64,000 bases of DNA from Streptomyces sp. LBL. GTDB lineage: Bacteria > Actinomycetota > Actinomycetes > Streptomycetales > Streptomycetaceae. The notes under the pieces are model-generated. The model saw only the letters and a program-made list of their open reading frames with translations, ran no database searches and was not told the DNA's origin. The stretch is from assembly GCF_029893585.1 (NCBI RefSeq), contig NZ_JARXYX010000011.1:124001-188000 (forward strand). The letters are read 5' to 3'. Positions 35,394 through 44,828 of this stretch are shown in pieces. Numbering within the stretch: position 1 is the first letter of the stretch; each line of letters starts with the position of its first letter. The translations under genes and the position numbers were made by a program.

Positions 35394-35525
35394 AGCCGGG
35401 GGTGTCCTAGGCAGCCGGGGGTGCCCTGGGGTTGCGTCCGGCGGTGCTCTGAGGTCGCGTCCGGCGGGGTGCTGCCCGGCGGTGCCCTGAGGTTGCGTCC
35501 GGCGGGGTGCTGCCCGGCGGTGCTC
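35394..35525. repeat. Nested tandem repeats upstream of the MMPL gene
   Basis: GCAGCCGGGGGTG occurs twice (about 35394-35423). A ~48-bp unit containing GTTGCGTCCGGCGG and GTGCTGCCCGGCGG then runs 2-3 times to about 35525, with small deletions between copies. No gene is seen in 35215-35693. Confidence 0.65.
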
Positions 35526-35651
35526 TTGTCGACTCCGGCCCACGGACGGGGCGTCATACCTCAGGAGTACGAGCGGGCGGAAAGCGTCGTGCCGTTGCAG
35601 CAGGCAAGTTGCCAGCAGGCGCACGACGCCGTGGGGGGCCGAGTCAGCCAG

Positions 35652-35670
35652 TCTTGGGACATACCCAAGA
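35652..35670. promoter_or_regulatory. Palindrome TCTTGGG-ACATA-CCCAAGA
   Basis: A 7-bp perfect inverted repeat with 5-bp spacer ends 23 bp upstream of the MMPL GTG. The position suits an operator or a leader hairpin controlling the exporter. Confidence 0.5.
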
Positions 35671-35693
35671 TCAGATGCGGAGAATCCTGACTC

Positions 35694-37922
35694 GTGGCTA
35701 CCATCCTCTACCGCCTGGGCCGCACGGCCTTCCGACGGCGCTGGTCCGTCCTCCTGGTGTGGGCAGCCGTCCTTGTCGCCGTGGGTGCCGCGGCGGCCAC
35801 GGCACCCGCCGCCGACGACGAGGGCTCGTTCATGCCCGGGATCGAGGCGCAGAAGGCCTTCGACCTGATGGACCAGCGCTTCCCCGGCTCCGACTCCCAG
35901 GGCGCGGGCGCCCGGATCGTCTTCGTCGCCCCGGACGGCCAGAAGATCACCGCAAGCGACAACCGGGCCGCCGTCGACGAACTCGTGGACAAGGTCGCCG
36001 CCGGCTCCCAGGTCGACCGTGCGGTGAGTCCGTTCAAGGCGAAGGCGGTGAGCAAGGACGCCACCACCGCGTACGCGACCGTCGGCTACAAGGTCAAGGC
36101 CGCCGACCTGACCGACGCCACCAAGAAGACGCTGGAAAGCGCCATCGACGTCGCCAAGAAGAAGGGCCTGACCGTCGAGCTCGGCGGAACCGCGCTGACG
36201 TCCCAGCCGGCTGCGGGCGGCATGGCCGAAGGCATGGGCGTCGCCCTCGCCGCGGTCGTGCTGGTGATCACGTTCGGGTCGCTGGCGGCAGCCGGGCTGC
36301 CGCTGCTCACCGCGATCATCGGCGTCGGCATCAGTCTGTGCTCGATCCTGGCCCTGGGCAGCACCTTCGGCCTGACCATGACGACCGGCACCCTGGCCAC
36401 CATGCTCGGCCTCGCGGTCGGGATCGACTACGCGCTGTTCGTCGTCTCCCGCTACCGCGAGGAGCGTTCCAAGGGCCACGCCCCGCAGGAGGCGGCCGCT
36501 CTGGCTGCCGGAACCGCCGGGTCGGCCGTCGTCTTCGCCGGGCTGACGGTGGTCATCGCACTCGCCGGCCTCACGGTGATCGGCGTTCCCATGCTGAGCA
36601 AGATGGGCCTGTCCGCCGCGGGCGCGGTCGTCGTCGCGGTCCTCATCGCCCTGACCCTGGTCCCGGCGCTGCTCGGCTTCTGGCCCCAGGCCGTCCTCTC
36701 GCGCGCCACGCGGAAGAAGACGGGCATGCGCAGCGGCAGTGGCGAGCAGCCCGAGAGCGTGCCGCAGGAGAACGGCGGAACTCGCTGGGCGCGGTTCGTG
36801 CTGCGGCGTCCCGTGCCGGTCCTGCTGGCCGGTGTCGCGGGCCTGGGCGTCCTCGCCCTGCCGGTGACCGATCTGCAGATGGGCATGCCCGGTGACGAGG
36901 CCAAGCCCACCTCGACCACCGAGCGGCGTGCCTACGACGCACTCGCTGAGGGCTTCGGGGCCGGCTTCAACGGCCCGTTGACCATCGTGGTGGACGCCGG
37001 GAACGCCCCCGACGCGAAGGCGGCCGTGACCGCGATCACCGCGAAGATCGGCGACACGAAGGGCGTCGTCTCCGTCTCGCCCGCCCAGTTCAACGCGGCC
37101 GGTGACACCGCGATGTTCTCCGCGACACCCACCGCCGGCCCGAACGAAGCGGCCACGAAGGACCTCGTCCAGAGCATCCGTGACGAGCGCCCCGCCACCG
37201 AATCGGCGACCGGAGCCACCTTCGAGGTGACGGGCAGCACGGCGATGAACATCGACATCGCCCAGGCGCTGCAGAGCGCCCTGATTCCCTACCTGGCCAT
37301 CATCGTGGGCCTGGCCTTCGTCCTGCTCCTGGTGGTCTTCCGCTCCGTACTCGTTCCCGTCAAGGCGGCTCTGGGCTTCCTGCTCTCCGTCCTGGCCGCC
37401 CTCGGCTCGGTCGTGGCGGTCTTCCAGTGGGGCTGGGGCGCCGAACTTCTCGGCGTCGAGCAGACCGGGCCGATCATGAGCCTCATGCCGATCTTCCTCG
37501 TCGGCATCGTCTTCGGCCTCGCCATGGACTACGAGGTCTTCCTCGTCGCCCGCATGCGGGAGGCCTACATCCACGGGGACAGGCCCGCCCAGGCTGTGCT
37601 CACCGGATTCCGCCACAGTGCCCGCGTGGTCGTCGCGGCAGCTCTCATCATGATCGCTGTGTTCTCCGCGTTCGTGGCTTCACCCGAATCGATGATCAAG
37701 ACCATCGGATTCGGCCTCGCCATCGCGGTGCTCTTCGACGCCTTCGTCGTACGGATGGCCCTCGTGCCGGCCGTGCTCGCCCTGCTCGGCCAGAAGGCCT
37801 GGTGGCTGCCTCGATGGCTCGACAAGGCACTGCCCAACGTCGATGTGGAAGGCGAGGCCCTCCAGGCCCGGCCCGCCACGGGCCGGCCGCATCACGACAC
37901 CATGGTGCTGGCCCGCAGGTGA
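35694..37922 (+). CDS. MMPL-family (RND-type) transporter
   Basis: 742-aa inner-membrane exporter built as two homologous halves. Each half has an N-terminal helix, an extracytoplasmic domain and about five further helices. Block GLAVGIDYALFVVSRYREERSKG in half one and GLAMDYEVFLVARMREAY in half two carry the conserved transmembrane Asp-Tyr pairs of MMPL proton relay. The family exports lipids, siderophores or antibiotics. GTG start 12 nt after GGAG. Followed by a hairpin and a two-component system that may respond to the same envelope signal. Confidence 0.93.
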   Translation: MATILYRLGRTAFRRRWSVLLVWAAVLVAVGAAAATAPAADDEGSFMPGIEAQKAFDLMDQRFPGSDSQGAGARIVFVAPDGQKITASDNRAAVDELVDKVAAGSQVDRAVSPFKAKAVSKDATTAYATVGYKVKAADLTDATKKTLESAIDVAKKKGLTVELGGTALTSQPAAGGMAEGMGVALAAVVLVITFGSLAAAGLPLLTAIIGVGISLCSILALGSTFGLTMTTGTLATMLGLAVGIDYALFVVSRYREERSKGHAPQEAAALAAGTAGSAVVFAGLTVVIALAGLTVIGVPMLSKMGLSAAGAVVVAVLIALTLVPALLGFWPQAVLSRATRKKTGMRSGSGEQPESVPQENGGTRWARFVLRRPVPVLLAGVAGLGVLALPVTDLQMGMPGDEAKPTSTTERRAYDALAEGFGAGFNGPLTIVVDAGNAPDAKAAVTAITAKIGDTKGVVSVSPAQFNAAGDTAMFSATPTAGPNEAATKDLVQSIRDERPATESATGATFEVTGSTAMNIDIAQALQSALIPYLAIIVGLAFVLLLVVFRSVLVPVKAALGFLLSVLAALGSVVAVFQWGWGAELLGVEQTGPIMSLMPIFLVGIVFGLAMDYEVFLVARMREAYIHGDRPAQAVLTGFRHSARVVVAAALIMIAVFSAFVASPESMIKTIGFGLAIAVLFDAFVVRMALVPAVLALLGQKAWWLPRWLDKALPNVDVEGEALQARPATGRPHHDTMVLARR

Positions 37923-38008
37923 CCACCCGCTCCGGGGGCCGGAACGACTGATGGCTCGCCGTCCCGGCACCCGTCTCCGCCCGGTCGGCGCAGTCAACGG
38001 TTTCAGCG

Positions 38009-38048
38009 CCCGCGCCTCGGCATCGACTCCTCGATGTCGAGGCGCGGG
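38009..38048 (+). terminator. 18-bp stem hairpin after the MMPL gene
   Basis: An 18-bp stem with one G-U-type mismatch and a CTCC loop, 86 bp past the stop. The stretch to 38211 holds short GGACTGGA-like degenerate repeats and no gene. Confidence 0.55.
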
Positions 38049-38211
38049 ATGGACCCGTCTGTGGCCAGGGAGCGAGAACCTACGGCAGGATTCCGGACAG
38101 GATGCAGGACTGGATTCCGGACTGAGTGCCGGACTGGATGACGGCCGTCCGCAAGGACGCCACCGCCCGGCCTCCGCCCATCAGGCGGTCCGGCCGACGA
38201 GAGAGAGAACC

Positions 38212-39429
38212 ATGAGTACTCCCTGGCGGGGCCGTTTGGAGTCCCATCCCCGCGAGGTGGACATCACGGTGGCCCTGGCGCTGTTCGTGTTCTCCGCCGC
38301 CGGAAGCGTCTTCAGCAGCAACACGCTCGACGCACGGCTCCCGATCTGGCCCACGGTGCTGCTGTCCGCACTCTCCAGCGCAACCCTGCTCCGGCGCCGG
38401 AGCAACCCCCGCACGGTGGTGGCGGTGACCGCCTTGTGCGCCCTGGTGGAAGGAGCCCAGGGATATCTGCTCAGTCCACTCGACCAGGCCCCGCTCATGG
38501 CCGCCCTGTACTCACTGGGCCTGCTCACCGACCGCAGAACCACCCGCACCTATGCCACGCTCACCATGCTGCTGCTGGTCGCCACGGCTCTCCTCGCCTC
38601 CCCGGACGGCTACGGAACGTTCATGCTCACCGCTGTCAACCCCGTCGCCTGGGTCCTCCTGCCCGCTGTCGGGGGCGGCGCCGTCCAACTCCGCCGTGCC
38701 TACGTCGACGCGGTGCACGACCGCGCCGAACACGCCGAACGGACCCGTGAGGAAGAAGCCCGCCACCGGGTGGCGCAGGAACGCATGCGCATCGCCCGCG
38801 AACTCCACGATGTCGTCGCCCATCACCTGGCGCTGGCCAACGCCCAGGCCGGCACCGCGGCCCACCTGGTGCGCACCCGACCCGATCAGGCGGGTGCCAT
38901 GCTCGACAACCTCGCGCAGACCACCGCGGCCGCGTTGCGCGAGATGAAGACGACCGTGGGACTTCTGCGCCAGGACAACGATCAGGACAACGACATCGAC
39001 CTGCCGATGAGCCCCGCCCCCGGACTCGCCCGGCTCGCGGAACTGACCACGGCCTTCGCCGCCGCAGGTCTCAACGTCTCCACCGATGTCGAGGGAGAGC
39101 CCCGCCCTCTGCACCCCGGGGCTGACCTCAGCGCCTACCGGATCGTGCAGGAGGCCCTGACCAACGTGACCAAGCACTCCGCAGGCAGAACGGCACGCGT
39201 GCACCTCCGCTACTCCTGGGACCGGCTGACGCTGACGGTCAGCAACGACGGAGCCGCCGCCACCGCAGGCCCCGCCACCGGGCGCGGATTCGGTCTGGTC
39301 GGCATGCGGGAGCGCGCCCAGTCCGTCGGCGGGACCTTCTCGGCGGGCCCCCGCCCGGGAGGCGGCTTCGAGGTCACCGGCACACTGCCGCTGCCCCCTC
39401 AACAATCCGAGAGAAATGGGGCCACATGA
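38212..39429 (+). CDS. Sensor histidine kinase (NarL/HisKA_3 type)
   Basis: 405 aa. About five N-terminal helices (residues 15-160) form a membrane sensor without a large extracellular domain. DHp: ERMRIARELHDVVAHHLALA, with the phospho-acceptor His in ELHDVVAHH. The C-terminal HATPase includes AYRIVQEALTNVTKHS and GFGLVGMRER. ATG 38212 follows GAGAGAG; longer upstream readings enter the intergenic repeats. The 3' end overlaps the response regulator by ATGA. Confidence 0.93.
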   Translation: MSTPWRGRLESHPREVDITVALALFVFSAAGSVFSSNTLDARLPIWPTVLLSALSSATLLRRRSNPRTVVAVTALCALVEGAQGYLLSPLDQAPLMAALYSLGLLTDRRTTRTYATLTMLLLVATALLASPDGYGTFMLTAVNPVAWVLLPAVGGGAVQLRRAYVDAVHDRAEHAERTREEEARHRVAQERMRIARELHDVVAHHLALANAQAGTAAHLVRTRPDQAGAMLDNLAQTTAAALREMKTTVGLLRQDNDQDNDIDLPMSPAPGLARLAELTTAFAAAGLNVSTDVEGEPRPLHPGADLSAYRIVQEALTNVTKHSAGRTARVHLRYSWDRLTLTVSNDGAAATAGPATGRGFGLVGMRERAQSVGGTFSAGPRPGGGFEVTGTLPLPPQQSERNGAT

Positions 39430-40094
39430 GCACCATCCGCGTCCTCCTCGCCGACGACCAGGCCCTTCTGCGGGCCACTTTCCGCGTCCTCATCGACTCC
39501 ACCTCGGACATCAGCGTCATCGGCGAGGCCGCCGACGGGGGCGAAGCGGTCGAACAGGCACGCGCCGACCGTCCCGATGTCGTCGTGATGGACATCCGTA
39601 TGCCGGGGACCGACGGTCTGACGGCGACCGCCGCCATCTGCGCCGACCCCGATCTGGCCGGCACCCGCGTTCTGATCCTCACCACTTTCGAGAACGACGA
39701 GCACGTCGCCCGGGCGCTGCGGGCCGGCGCCAGCGGCTTTCTGGGCAAGGACGTCACCGCCGATGTGCTCCTGGACGGCATCCGCACCGTGGCCGCGGGT
39801 GACTCCCTCCTCTCCCCTCTCGCCACCCGCGCCCTGGTCACCCGCTTCCTGGCCACCCCGGAACCCGAGGCCCGGCTCGTCCACCCGGAGGGTCTGACCG
39901 TCCTCACCGATCGCGAGCGGGAGATGACGGCGCTGGCGGCCCTGGGGAAATCGAACGCCGAGATCGCCGACGAACTCTTCCTCAGCCCGCTGACCGTACG
40001 CAGCCACATCCAGCGAGCCATGACGAAACTCCATGCCCGCGACCGCGCACAACTCGTCGTCATCGCCTATCAGAGCGGCCTCGTCCGGACCTGA
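39426..40094 (+). CDS. LuxR/NarL-family response regulator
   Basis: 222 aa. Receiver domain with acidic pocket LLADDQ, phospho-acceptor Asp in PDVVVMDIRMPGTDGL and Lys in GFLGKDV. The C-terminal LuxR HTH is LTDREREMTALAALGKSNAEIADELFL, with VRSHIQRAMTKL as recognition helix. Coupled to the kinase by ATGA. The target is plausibly the adjacent MMPL exporter, as in other exporter-linked systems (inference). Confidence 0.95.
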   Translation: MSTIRVLLADDQALLRATFRVLIDSTSDISVIGEAADGGEAVEQARADRPDVVVMDIRMPGTDGLTATAAICADPDLAGTRVLILTTFENDEHVARALRAGASGFLGKDVTADVLLDGIRTVAAGDSLLSPLATRALVTRFLATPEPEARLVHPEGLTVLTDREREMTALAALGKSNAEIADELFLSPLTVRSHIQRAMTKLHARDRAQLVVIAYQSGLVRT

Positions 40095-40117
40095 AGCAGT
40101 TCATCCGTTTTCCGTGC

Positions 40118-40588
40118 TCACCGCCCGTGACGCCGTCGCAGTACCCCCACCGCCACGACCGCACCGACTCCTACGGCCGCCCCGGCGACCAGCACCGGCC
40201 GCGGGTTCCGCCGGCCCGCCTCGACCGCGTTGCGGACCGGGACGGGCAGGTTGTGCTCCACGGTGTGGGTCCTGTGCTGGAGGCGGTGCTCCATGGCGTG
40301 GGTCTTCTCCTGAACTGTGTGGCCGGCCTGCGCCGCGGTGCTGCGGAGCTGGACCGTCATCGCGCCGGCCTTGTCGCGGAGGTCCTCCGCCCGTGCCCGG
40401 GCACGTCCCTTGACGTCGACCTTCCCGGCCAGCTCCTCGACCGTGTCGCCGAGCTCGCCCCGGGTCCGCTCGATCTGGCGGCGCAGTTCGTCGGGTCCCT
40501 TGGCGCCGACCTCCTGCGGGGCCTCACCGCCCGGTTCGCTCCCGCGTTCGTGTTTGTTCCCGTGCGCTGTCCTGTCCATGTCCGTCAT
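40118..40588 (-). CDS. DUF3618-domain protein
   Basis: 156 aa. Block GPDELRRQIERTRGELGDTVEELAGKVDVKGRAR is the DUF3618 signature, followed by a long helical/coiled region and a C-terminal membrane helix (PVLVAGAAVGVGAVVAVGVL) ending in Arg residues. Usually encoded with a 'phage holin family' protein, as here (ATGA overlap). Membrane-associated and of unknown function; not a phage marker. Confidence 0.88.
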   Translation of the reverse strand: MTDMDRTAHGNKHERGSEPGGEAPQEVGAKGPDELRRQIERTRGELGDTVEELAGKVDVKGRARARAEDLRDKAGAMTVQLRSTAAQAGHTVQEKTHAMEHRLQHRTHTVEHNLPVPVRNAVEAGRRNPRPVLVAGAAVGVGAVVAVGVLRRRHGR

Positions 40589-41004
40589 CGGTGCGCCCTT
40601 TCCCTGATCTCCTCGACGTCGGCCTTCACGCTGCCCAGGGCTTCCTCGGGCGTGGGCGGGGTGGCGCGGCGCAGCTGTGCGCGGCCGGCCGCCGCGAGCA
40701 GGCCTGCGAGTGCGAACAGCACGCCCGTCACGATCAGCGCCGCGGCCCACACGGGCAGTACCAGCGAGAGCGCGGCGGCGGCCGCGGCGGCCAGCGCGAG
40801 CAGCCCGGCGTAGCCGACAGCGCCCGCGGCGCCCAGCAGCCCGCCGCCGCGTCCCGCGCGACGGCCTTTCTCGGCCAGTTCCTCCTTGGCGAGCGCCACT
40901 TCCTGTCGTACGAGTCGGGAGAGCTGTTCGGTGGCCTGTCCGACGAGCTCGCCCACCGAATGGTGTTCGTCGTGTGCCGCCTTGGGGGCCGTGGTCGCGG
41001 TCAC
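40585..41004 (-). CDS. Phage-holin-superfamily (DUF1469-like) membrane protein
   Basis: 139 aa. The N-terminal amphipathic segment SVGELVGQATEQLSRLVRQE is followed by two hydrophobic helices (GAVGYAGLLALAAAAAAALSL and WAAALIVTGVLFALAGLLAA) and a charged tail. GTG 41004 has an excellent GAGGAGG six bases upstream. Coupled to the DUF3618 gene. The annotation name does not imply lysis activity; these pairs are chromosomal in most streptomycetes. Confidence 0.88.
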   Translation of the reverse strand: MTATTAPKAAHDEHHSVGELVGQATEQLSRLVRQEVALAKEELAEKGRRAGRGGGLLGAAGAVGYAGLLALAAAAAAALSLVLPVWAAALIVTGVLFALAGLLAAAGRAQLRRATPPTPEEALGSVKADVEEIRERAHR

Positions 41005-41432
41005 GGTTCGCCTCCTCTCGGTAGGGGAACCCCCGGGTACCCCTGGCCCGCCGTCGATACCCATGCACGGTTGCACGGCAGCGGTTCACCGGGTTTTCTG
41101 CGAGGATGCCCCAGCTTCCAGAGAGAGCCGCAGCCTCATCGGACGGCCGGGACCTCTTCGGGGAGTTCACGTTCGGGTTCGGTTCGGGTTCAGGTTCTTC
41201 CACGGTGGGCCTGCGGTCGCTCTTCCGCGACTCCGGTGGCGAGTGCCTTGCCGAGCTTCATTACGCCCCGCATGACCAGGGGTCGTCGACCGCCCTGGCC
41301 TGGTGGCCCATGAGGGGCGACGCGGACATAGGGCATGCCGCCCGCGCACGACCGGCAGCACATCAGCATCCCTTACGAATATCTCGTAGAAAATAAGTGG
41401 AGCTTCACTGTCGGCGTGCCGAGACTACCCCC
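41005..41432. other. Intergenic, 428 bp, promoter but no convincing gene
   Basis: A frame at 41106-41396 (+) exists but has no Shine-Dalgarno and no recognisable protein features. The 3' end (41374-41400) is sharply AT-rich and holds an inverted repeat TACGA-ATATC-TCGTA (41374-41388). This is probably the promoter/operator of dapA, about 45 bp upstream of its ATG. Confidence 0.5.
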
Positions 41433-42323
41433 ATGACGACACCCCACCCCTTCGGCCGCACCCTCTGCGCCATGATCACGCCCTTCACCGACGCCGGCGC
41501 GCTCGACCTCGACGGCGCACAGGCTCTCGCCGAGCGGCTGGTCGCGGACGGCTGTGACGGGCTGGTCCTGTCCGGTACGACGGGCGAATCACCGACGACG
41601 ACGGATGCGGAGAAGGCCGCGTTGATCACGGCCGTGCGCGAGGCGGTGGACGGGCGGGCGTCGGTTGTCGCGGGGGTGGGTACCTTCGACACCCGGCACA
41701 CTGTCGACTTGGCACTGGCGGCCGAAAAGGCGGGCGCTGACGGCCTGTTGGTGGTCAGCCCGTACTACAGCAGGCCCCCTCAGGACGCGTTGGAGGGTCA
41801 TTTCCGTGAGATCGCCGACGCGTCCGGACTACCGCTCGTCCTCTACGACATCCCGGGCCGCACCGGCATCCGCATCGAGCCCGACACCCTGATCCGTCTC
41901 GCCGACCACCCCCGGATCGTCGCCGTCAAGGACTGCTCCTACGACTTCCTCGGCGCCCAGAAGGTGCTCTCCCGCACCGAGTTGGCGTACTACGCGGGCT
42001 GCGAGGAGCACAACCTCGCCCTGTACGCAGTGGGCGGCGCGGGATACATCAGCACCGTCGCGAACGTGGTCCCGGGCCAACTCCGCGCGGTTCTGGACGC
42101 GTTCGACGCGGGCGACACGGCCCGAGCCGCCCGCCTCCAGCAACACGCCACAGAGCTCATCGAGTTGCTGATGTCCTCCGGCCTGCCCGGCGCGGTCACC
42201 GTCAAGGGACTCCTCAACGCCCTGGACCTGCCCGCGGGCCCGGTCCGCGCACCGCTGCGGCCCGCCGACCGGGAGACGGCCGACGTTCTGCTGGCGGCGT
42301 ACGAGTCGCTCACCGCGGGCTGA
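41433..42323 (+). CDS. dapA: 4-hydroxy-tetrahydrodipicolinate synthase
   Basis: Condenses pyruvate with aspartate semialdehyde at the start of the lysine/diaminopimelate pathway. 296 aa. Diagnostic DapA residues: TT pair in LVLSGTTGESPT (49-50), Tyr138 and the carboxylate-binding Arg in LYDIPGRTG, and Schiff-base Lys166 in IVAVKDCSYD. DIPGRTG separates it from the two sugar-acid lyases elsewhere in the window. dapD nearby supports the role. No clear Shine-Dalgarno precedes ATG 41433. Confidence 0.88.
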   Translation: MTTPHPFGRTLCAMITPFTDAGALDLDGAQALAERLVADGCDGLVLSGTTGESPTTTDAEKAALITAVREAVDGRASVVAGVGTFDTRHTVDLALAAEKAGADGLLVVSPYYSRPPQDALEGHFREIADASGLPLVLYDIPGRTGIRIEPDTLIRLADHPRIVAVKDCSYDFLGAQKVLSRTELAYYAGCEEHNLALYAVGGAGYISTVANVVPGQLRAVLDAFDAGDTARAARLQQHATELIELLMSSGLPGAVTVKGLLNALDLPAGPVRAPLRPADRETADVLLAAYESLTAG

Positions 42324-42366
42324 TCAGCGGCACGCGAAGACGGGCTCCCGCGTGGACCGACGTGTA

Positions 42367-42415
42367 AGCGCCCTTCCCCGGCCGTCCCCGGCCGTCCCCG
42401 GCCGTGGAGGGCGCT
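42367..42415 (+). terminator. Hairpin after dapA enclosing a triple repeat
   Basis: A 7-bp stem AGCGCCC/GGGCGCT encloses three perfect tandem copies of CCCCGGCCGT (42376-42405), 44 bp past the dapA stop. Confidence 0.5.
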
Positions 42416-42488
42416 CAACGATGACCAACGCCGACAGCTACCGACAGCTGCCGGCAGCTCGGCAGCAGGTCGGGGCGTTGATCGATGA

Positions 42489-42511
42489 GGCGGCCGCAGG
42501 TCACGGCCGCC
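42489..42511 (-). terminator. Hairpin after dapD
   Basis: 8-bp stem GGCGGCCG/CGGCCGCC with a 7-nt loop lies 6 bp past the dapD stop on the minus strand. Confidence 0.45.
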
Positions 42512-42516
42512 GGTGA

Positions 42517-43506
42517 TCAGTTGTGGCTGTGCAGGATCTCGTTGAGGCCGCCCCAGACCGCGTTGTTCGGGCGGGCCTCGACCGTGCCGGTGACCGAGTT
42601 GCGGCGGAACAGGATGTGGGAGGCGCCGGACAGCTCACGGGCTTTGACGATCTGCCCGTCGGGCATGGTCACGCGGGTACCGGCGGTGATGTACAGACCG
42701 GCCTCGACCACGCACTCGTCGCCCAGCGCGATACCGACGCCCGCCTCGGCGCCGATCAGGGAGCGTTCGCCGATGGAGATGATCACATTGCCGCCGCCGG
42801 ACAGCGTGCCCATGGTCGAGGCACCGCCACCGATGTCGGACCCGTCCCCGACCACGACACCCGCGGAGATCCGGCCCTCGACCATCGAGGTCCCGAGGGT
42901 GCCCGCGTTGAAGTTGACGAAGCCCTCGTGCATGACGGTGGTGCCCTCGGCGAGGTGCGCACCGAGCCGCACCCGGTCGGCGTCGGCGATCCGCACGCCC
43001 TTCGGGGCGACATAGTCCGTCATCCGCGGGAACTTGTCGATGCTCGTCACCTGGAGGTGCAGCCCCGCGGCACGGGCGTTCAGCCGTACCTTCTCGATGT
43101 CGCCGACGGCGACCGGGCCGAGCGAGGTCCAGGCGACGTTGGCGAGGAAGCCGAACATGCCGTCCAGGCTCTGGCCGTGCGGCCGGACCAGCCGGTGGGA
43201 CAGCAGATGCAGGCGCAGGTACACGTCGTGCGCGTCGATCGGCTTCTCGTCCAGTGAGGAGATGACCGTACGGACCGCGACCACCTCGACGCCGCGACGG
43301 GCGTCCGGCCCGACCGCCGCGTTCGCGCCTCCGCCGAGCAGCTCAGCGGTCCGCTCGGCGCTCAGCCGCTCCGTGCCGGAGGGACCGGGTTCCGCGGCCA
43401 GCTCGGGTGCGGGGAACCAGGTGTCGAGTACGGTGCCGTCGGCGGCGACGGTGGCGAGCCCGGCGGCAACAGCGCCGGTGGTACGAGGAGCAGTCGTGTC
43501 GGTCAT
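42517..43506 (-). CDS. dapD: Tetrahydrodipicolinate N-succinyltransferase
   Basis: Succinyl-CoA-dependent acylation in diaminopimelate synthesis. 329 aa, the long actinobacterial DapD form. The N-terminal domain precedes a left-handed beta-helix of hexapeptide repeats ([39 protein letters not shown] blocks). The C-terminal [19 protein letters not shown] contacts CoA in the family. Convergent with dapA. GTG/ATG start near 43506 with a normal leader. Confidence 0.93.
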   Translation of the reverse strand: MTDTTAPRTTGAVAAGLATVAADGTVLDTWFPAPELAAEPGPSGTERLSAERTAELLGGGANAAVGPDARRGVEVVAVRTVISSLDEKPIDAHDVYLRLHLLSHRLVRPHGQSLDGMFGFLANVAWTSLGPVAVGDIEKVRLNARAAGLHLQVTSIDKFPRMTDYVAPKGVRIADADRVRLGAHLAEGTTVMHEGFVNFNAGTLGTSMVEGRISAGVVVGDGSDIGGGASTMGTLSGGGNVIISIGERSLIGAEAGVGIALGDECVVEAGLYITAGTRVTMPDGQIVKARELSGASHILFRRNSVTGTVEARPNNAVWGGLNEILHSHN

Positions 43507-43662
43507 ATGGGCAACCTAACCGGCTGGGACCCACGGAGGCCAACCAGCGGACGGGGCGTCTCAGGTACCGGTTCGTCCCGGCTGGGTGCGGGTGGTGCCG
43601 TGGCGGGTCGTGTCGTCCCGGCGGAGCCGGGACCCTCCCTGGGAAAAGGAATGTGGAATCCG

Positions 43663-43677
43663 GCCGTTTCAAACGGC
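43663..43677. promoter_or_regulatory. 15-bp palindrome GCCGTTTCAAACGGC
   Basis: A 7-bp perfect inverted repeat around a central C lies in the 268-bp divergent region between dapD and the AbfB-domain gene, about 98 bp upstream of the latter. Candidate operator. Confidence 0.35.
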
Positions 43678-43774
43678 TGCAATGAAGCCACAGGCTCCAC
43701 TAGTGTTTCACCGTTCACCTACTTCCCCATCACCGCCGCAGCCGGCGCCCCGGGCGCCGGTGGAGGAACCGCGC

Positions 43775-44635
43775 ATGCCAGAAGGAAAGTCCCGGCCTCC
43801 TCAGGATCAGCCCTGGGAGAGCGGCTGGGCCCCGGACACCTCCCGGGTGCCGGGGACACGACGACTGTGGCTGGCCGGCGCGTTGGCGATAGCCACCGTC
43901 GCCGCGTGTGTGACGGCGATCGTCCTGACGGACCGGCACGCCGACGACACATCAGCCGCACAGGACCGACAGGACCGCACGACCGCGGCCGATCCGACCG
44001 GCCCCGGTCTGATCTCCTACGCCAGTGCCTCCCCCAGCGGCACGGCGTCCCCGGCCGCCGGCCCGGGCAGGAAGAGCGACAAGCCCTCGGCCGGCCCCGC
44101 CACCACGACCGCTCCGAAGCCGCATCGCTCCCCCTCCCCCTCCACGCAGCCGGCCGACCCGCCCGAACCCCCCGCGGCGCACCCCACTTCCGCCGCGCCC
44201 AAGCCGTCGTCCACCTGGCGCTCGGTCCGCTCGGTCAACTACCCGGACCGCTACTGGCACGTCAACGGCAGCTACGTCGGGTTGGACCGGGTCACCTACG
44301 GCTCGGCCCGCCAGGACGCCACCTTCAAACTGGCCAAGGGCCTGGCCGACGCCTCCTGTTACTCCTTCGCCACGACCGACGGCAGCTACCTGCGCCACCG
44401 CAACTTCGTCCTCCGGTCGGAACGCGACGACGGCTCCTCCCTCTTCAAGCAGGACGCCACGTTCTGCCCCCGCACCTCGCTGGTCTCCGGCGCGATCATG
44501 CTGGAGGCGGTGAACTACCCCGGCCGCTACCTGCGCCACAAGGACTTCAAGCTCCGCCTGGACCCGTACCAGTACGGCGGGCAGTACCAGTCGGACTCGG
44601 CCTTCCGGCTGGTGGAAGCGCTGGCGTCAACTTGA
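43775..44635 (+). CDS. Membrane-anchored AbfB-domain (CBM42-like) protein
   Basis: 286 aa. A short cytoplasmic segment is followed by one membrane helix (LWLAGALAIATVAACVTAIVL, about residues 32-52) and a ~100-aa Ser/Thr/Pro/Ala-rich stalk. The C-terminal ~140-aa beta-trefoil of AbfB type follows: RSVNYPDRYWHVNGSYVGLD, SYLRHRNFVLRSERDDG, AVNYPGRYLRHKDFKLRLD. AbfB modules bind arabinofuranose side chains. No catalytic domain is present, so it may tether polysaccharide or glycoprotein to the cell. ATG 43775 is 8 nt after GGAGG; earlier in-frame starts lack one. Confidence 0.82.
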   Translation: MPEGKSRPPQDQPWESGWAPDTSRVPGTRRLWLAGALAIATVAACVTAIVLTDRHADDTSAAQDRQDRTTAADPTGPGLISYASASPSGTASPAAGPGRKSDKPSAGPATTTAPKPHRSPSPSTQPADPPEPPAAHPTSAAPKPSSTWRSVRSVNYPDRYWHVNGSYVGLDRVTYGSARQDATFKLAKGLADASCYSFATTDGSYLRHRNFVLRSERDDGSSLFKQDATFCPRTSLVSGAIMLEAVNYPGRYLRHKDFKLRLDPYQYGGQYQSDSAFRLVEALAST

Positions 44636-44828
44636 CCCGGCCCTGAAGGACTTTGTTGGCGGATTCGGCAACTGCTCTTGGTGATCTTGTTTGGTCGGGC
44701 AGTCTGGTGGAGGTTCGGTTCGGCGAACCCGGCCCCGGTGCGGGTGCGGCGCGGTGCAGACGGAATACGACAGCCAGAGATTCTCTTTTGCATGATGGAT
44801 CTTCAACACCTACGTCCGATGGGAAGAG

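Noticed and set aside
34758..37616. 952-aa minus-strand open frame
   Set aside because: Opposite the MMPL gene and intergenic repeats. Low-complexity Gln/Asp/Gly text without motifs.
40118..41004. Prophage evidence from the 'holin family' gene
   Set aside because: The DUF3618/holin-superfamily pair is a normal chromosomal membrane pair; no integrase, terminase or structural genes are present.
41106..41396. 96-codon frame in the gap upstream of dapA
   Set aside because: No ribosome-binding site, no recognisable features, and it runs through the likely dapA promoter.
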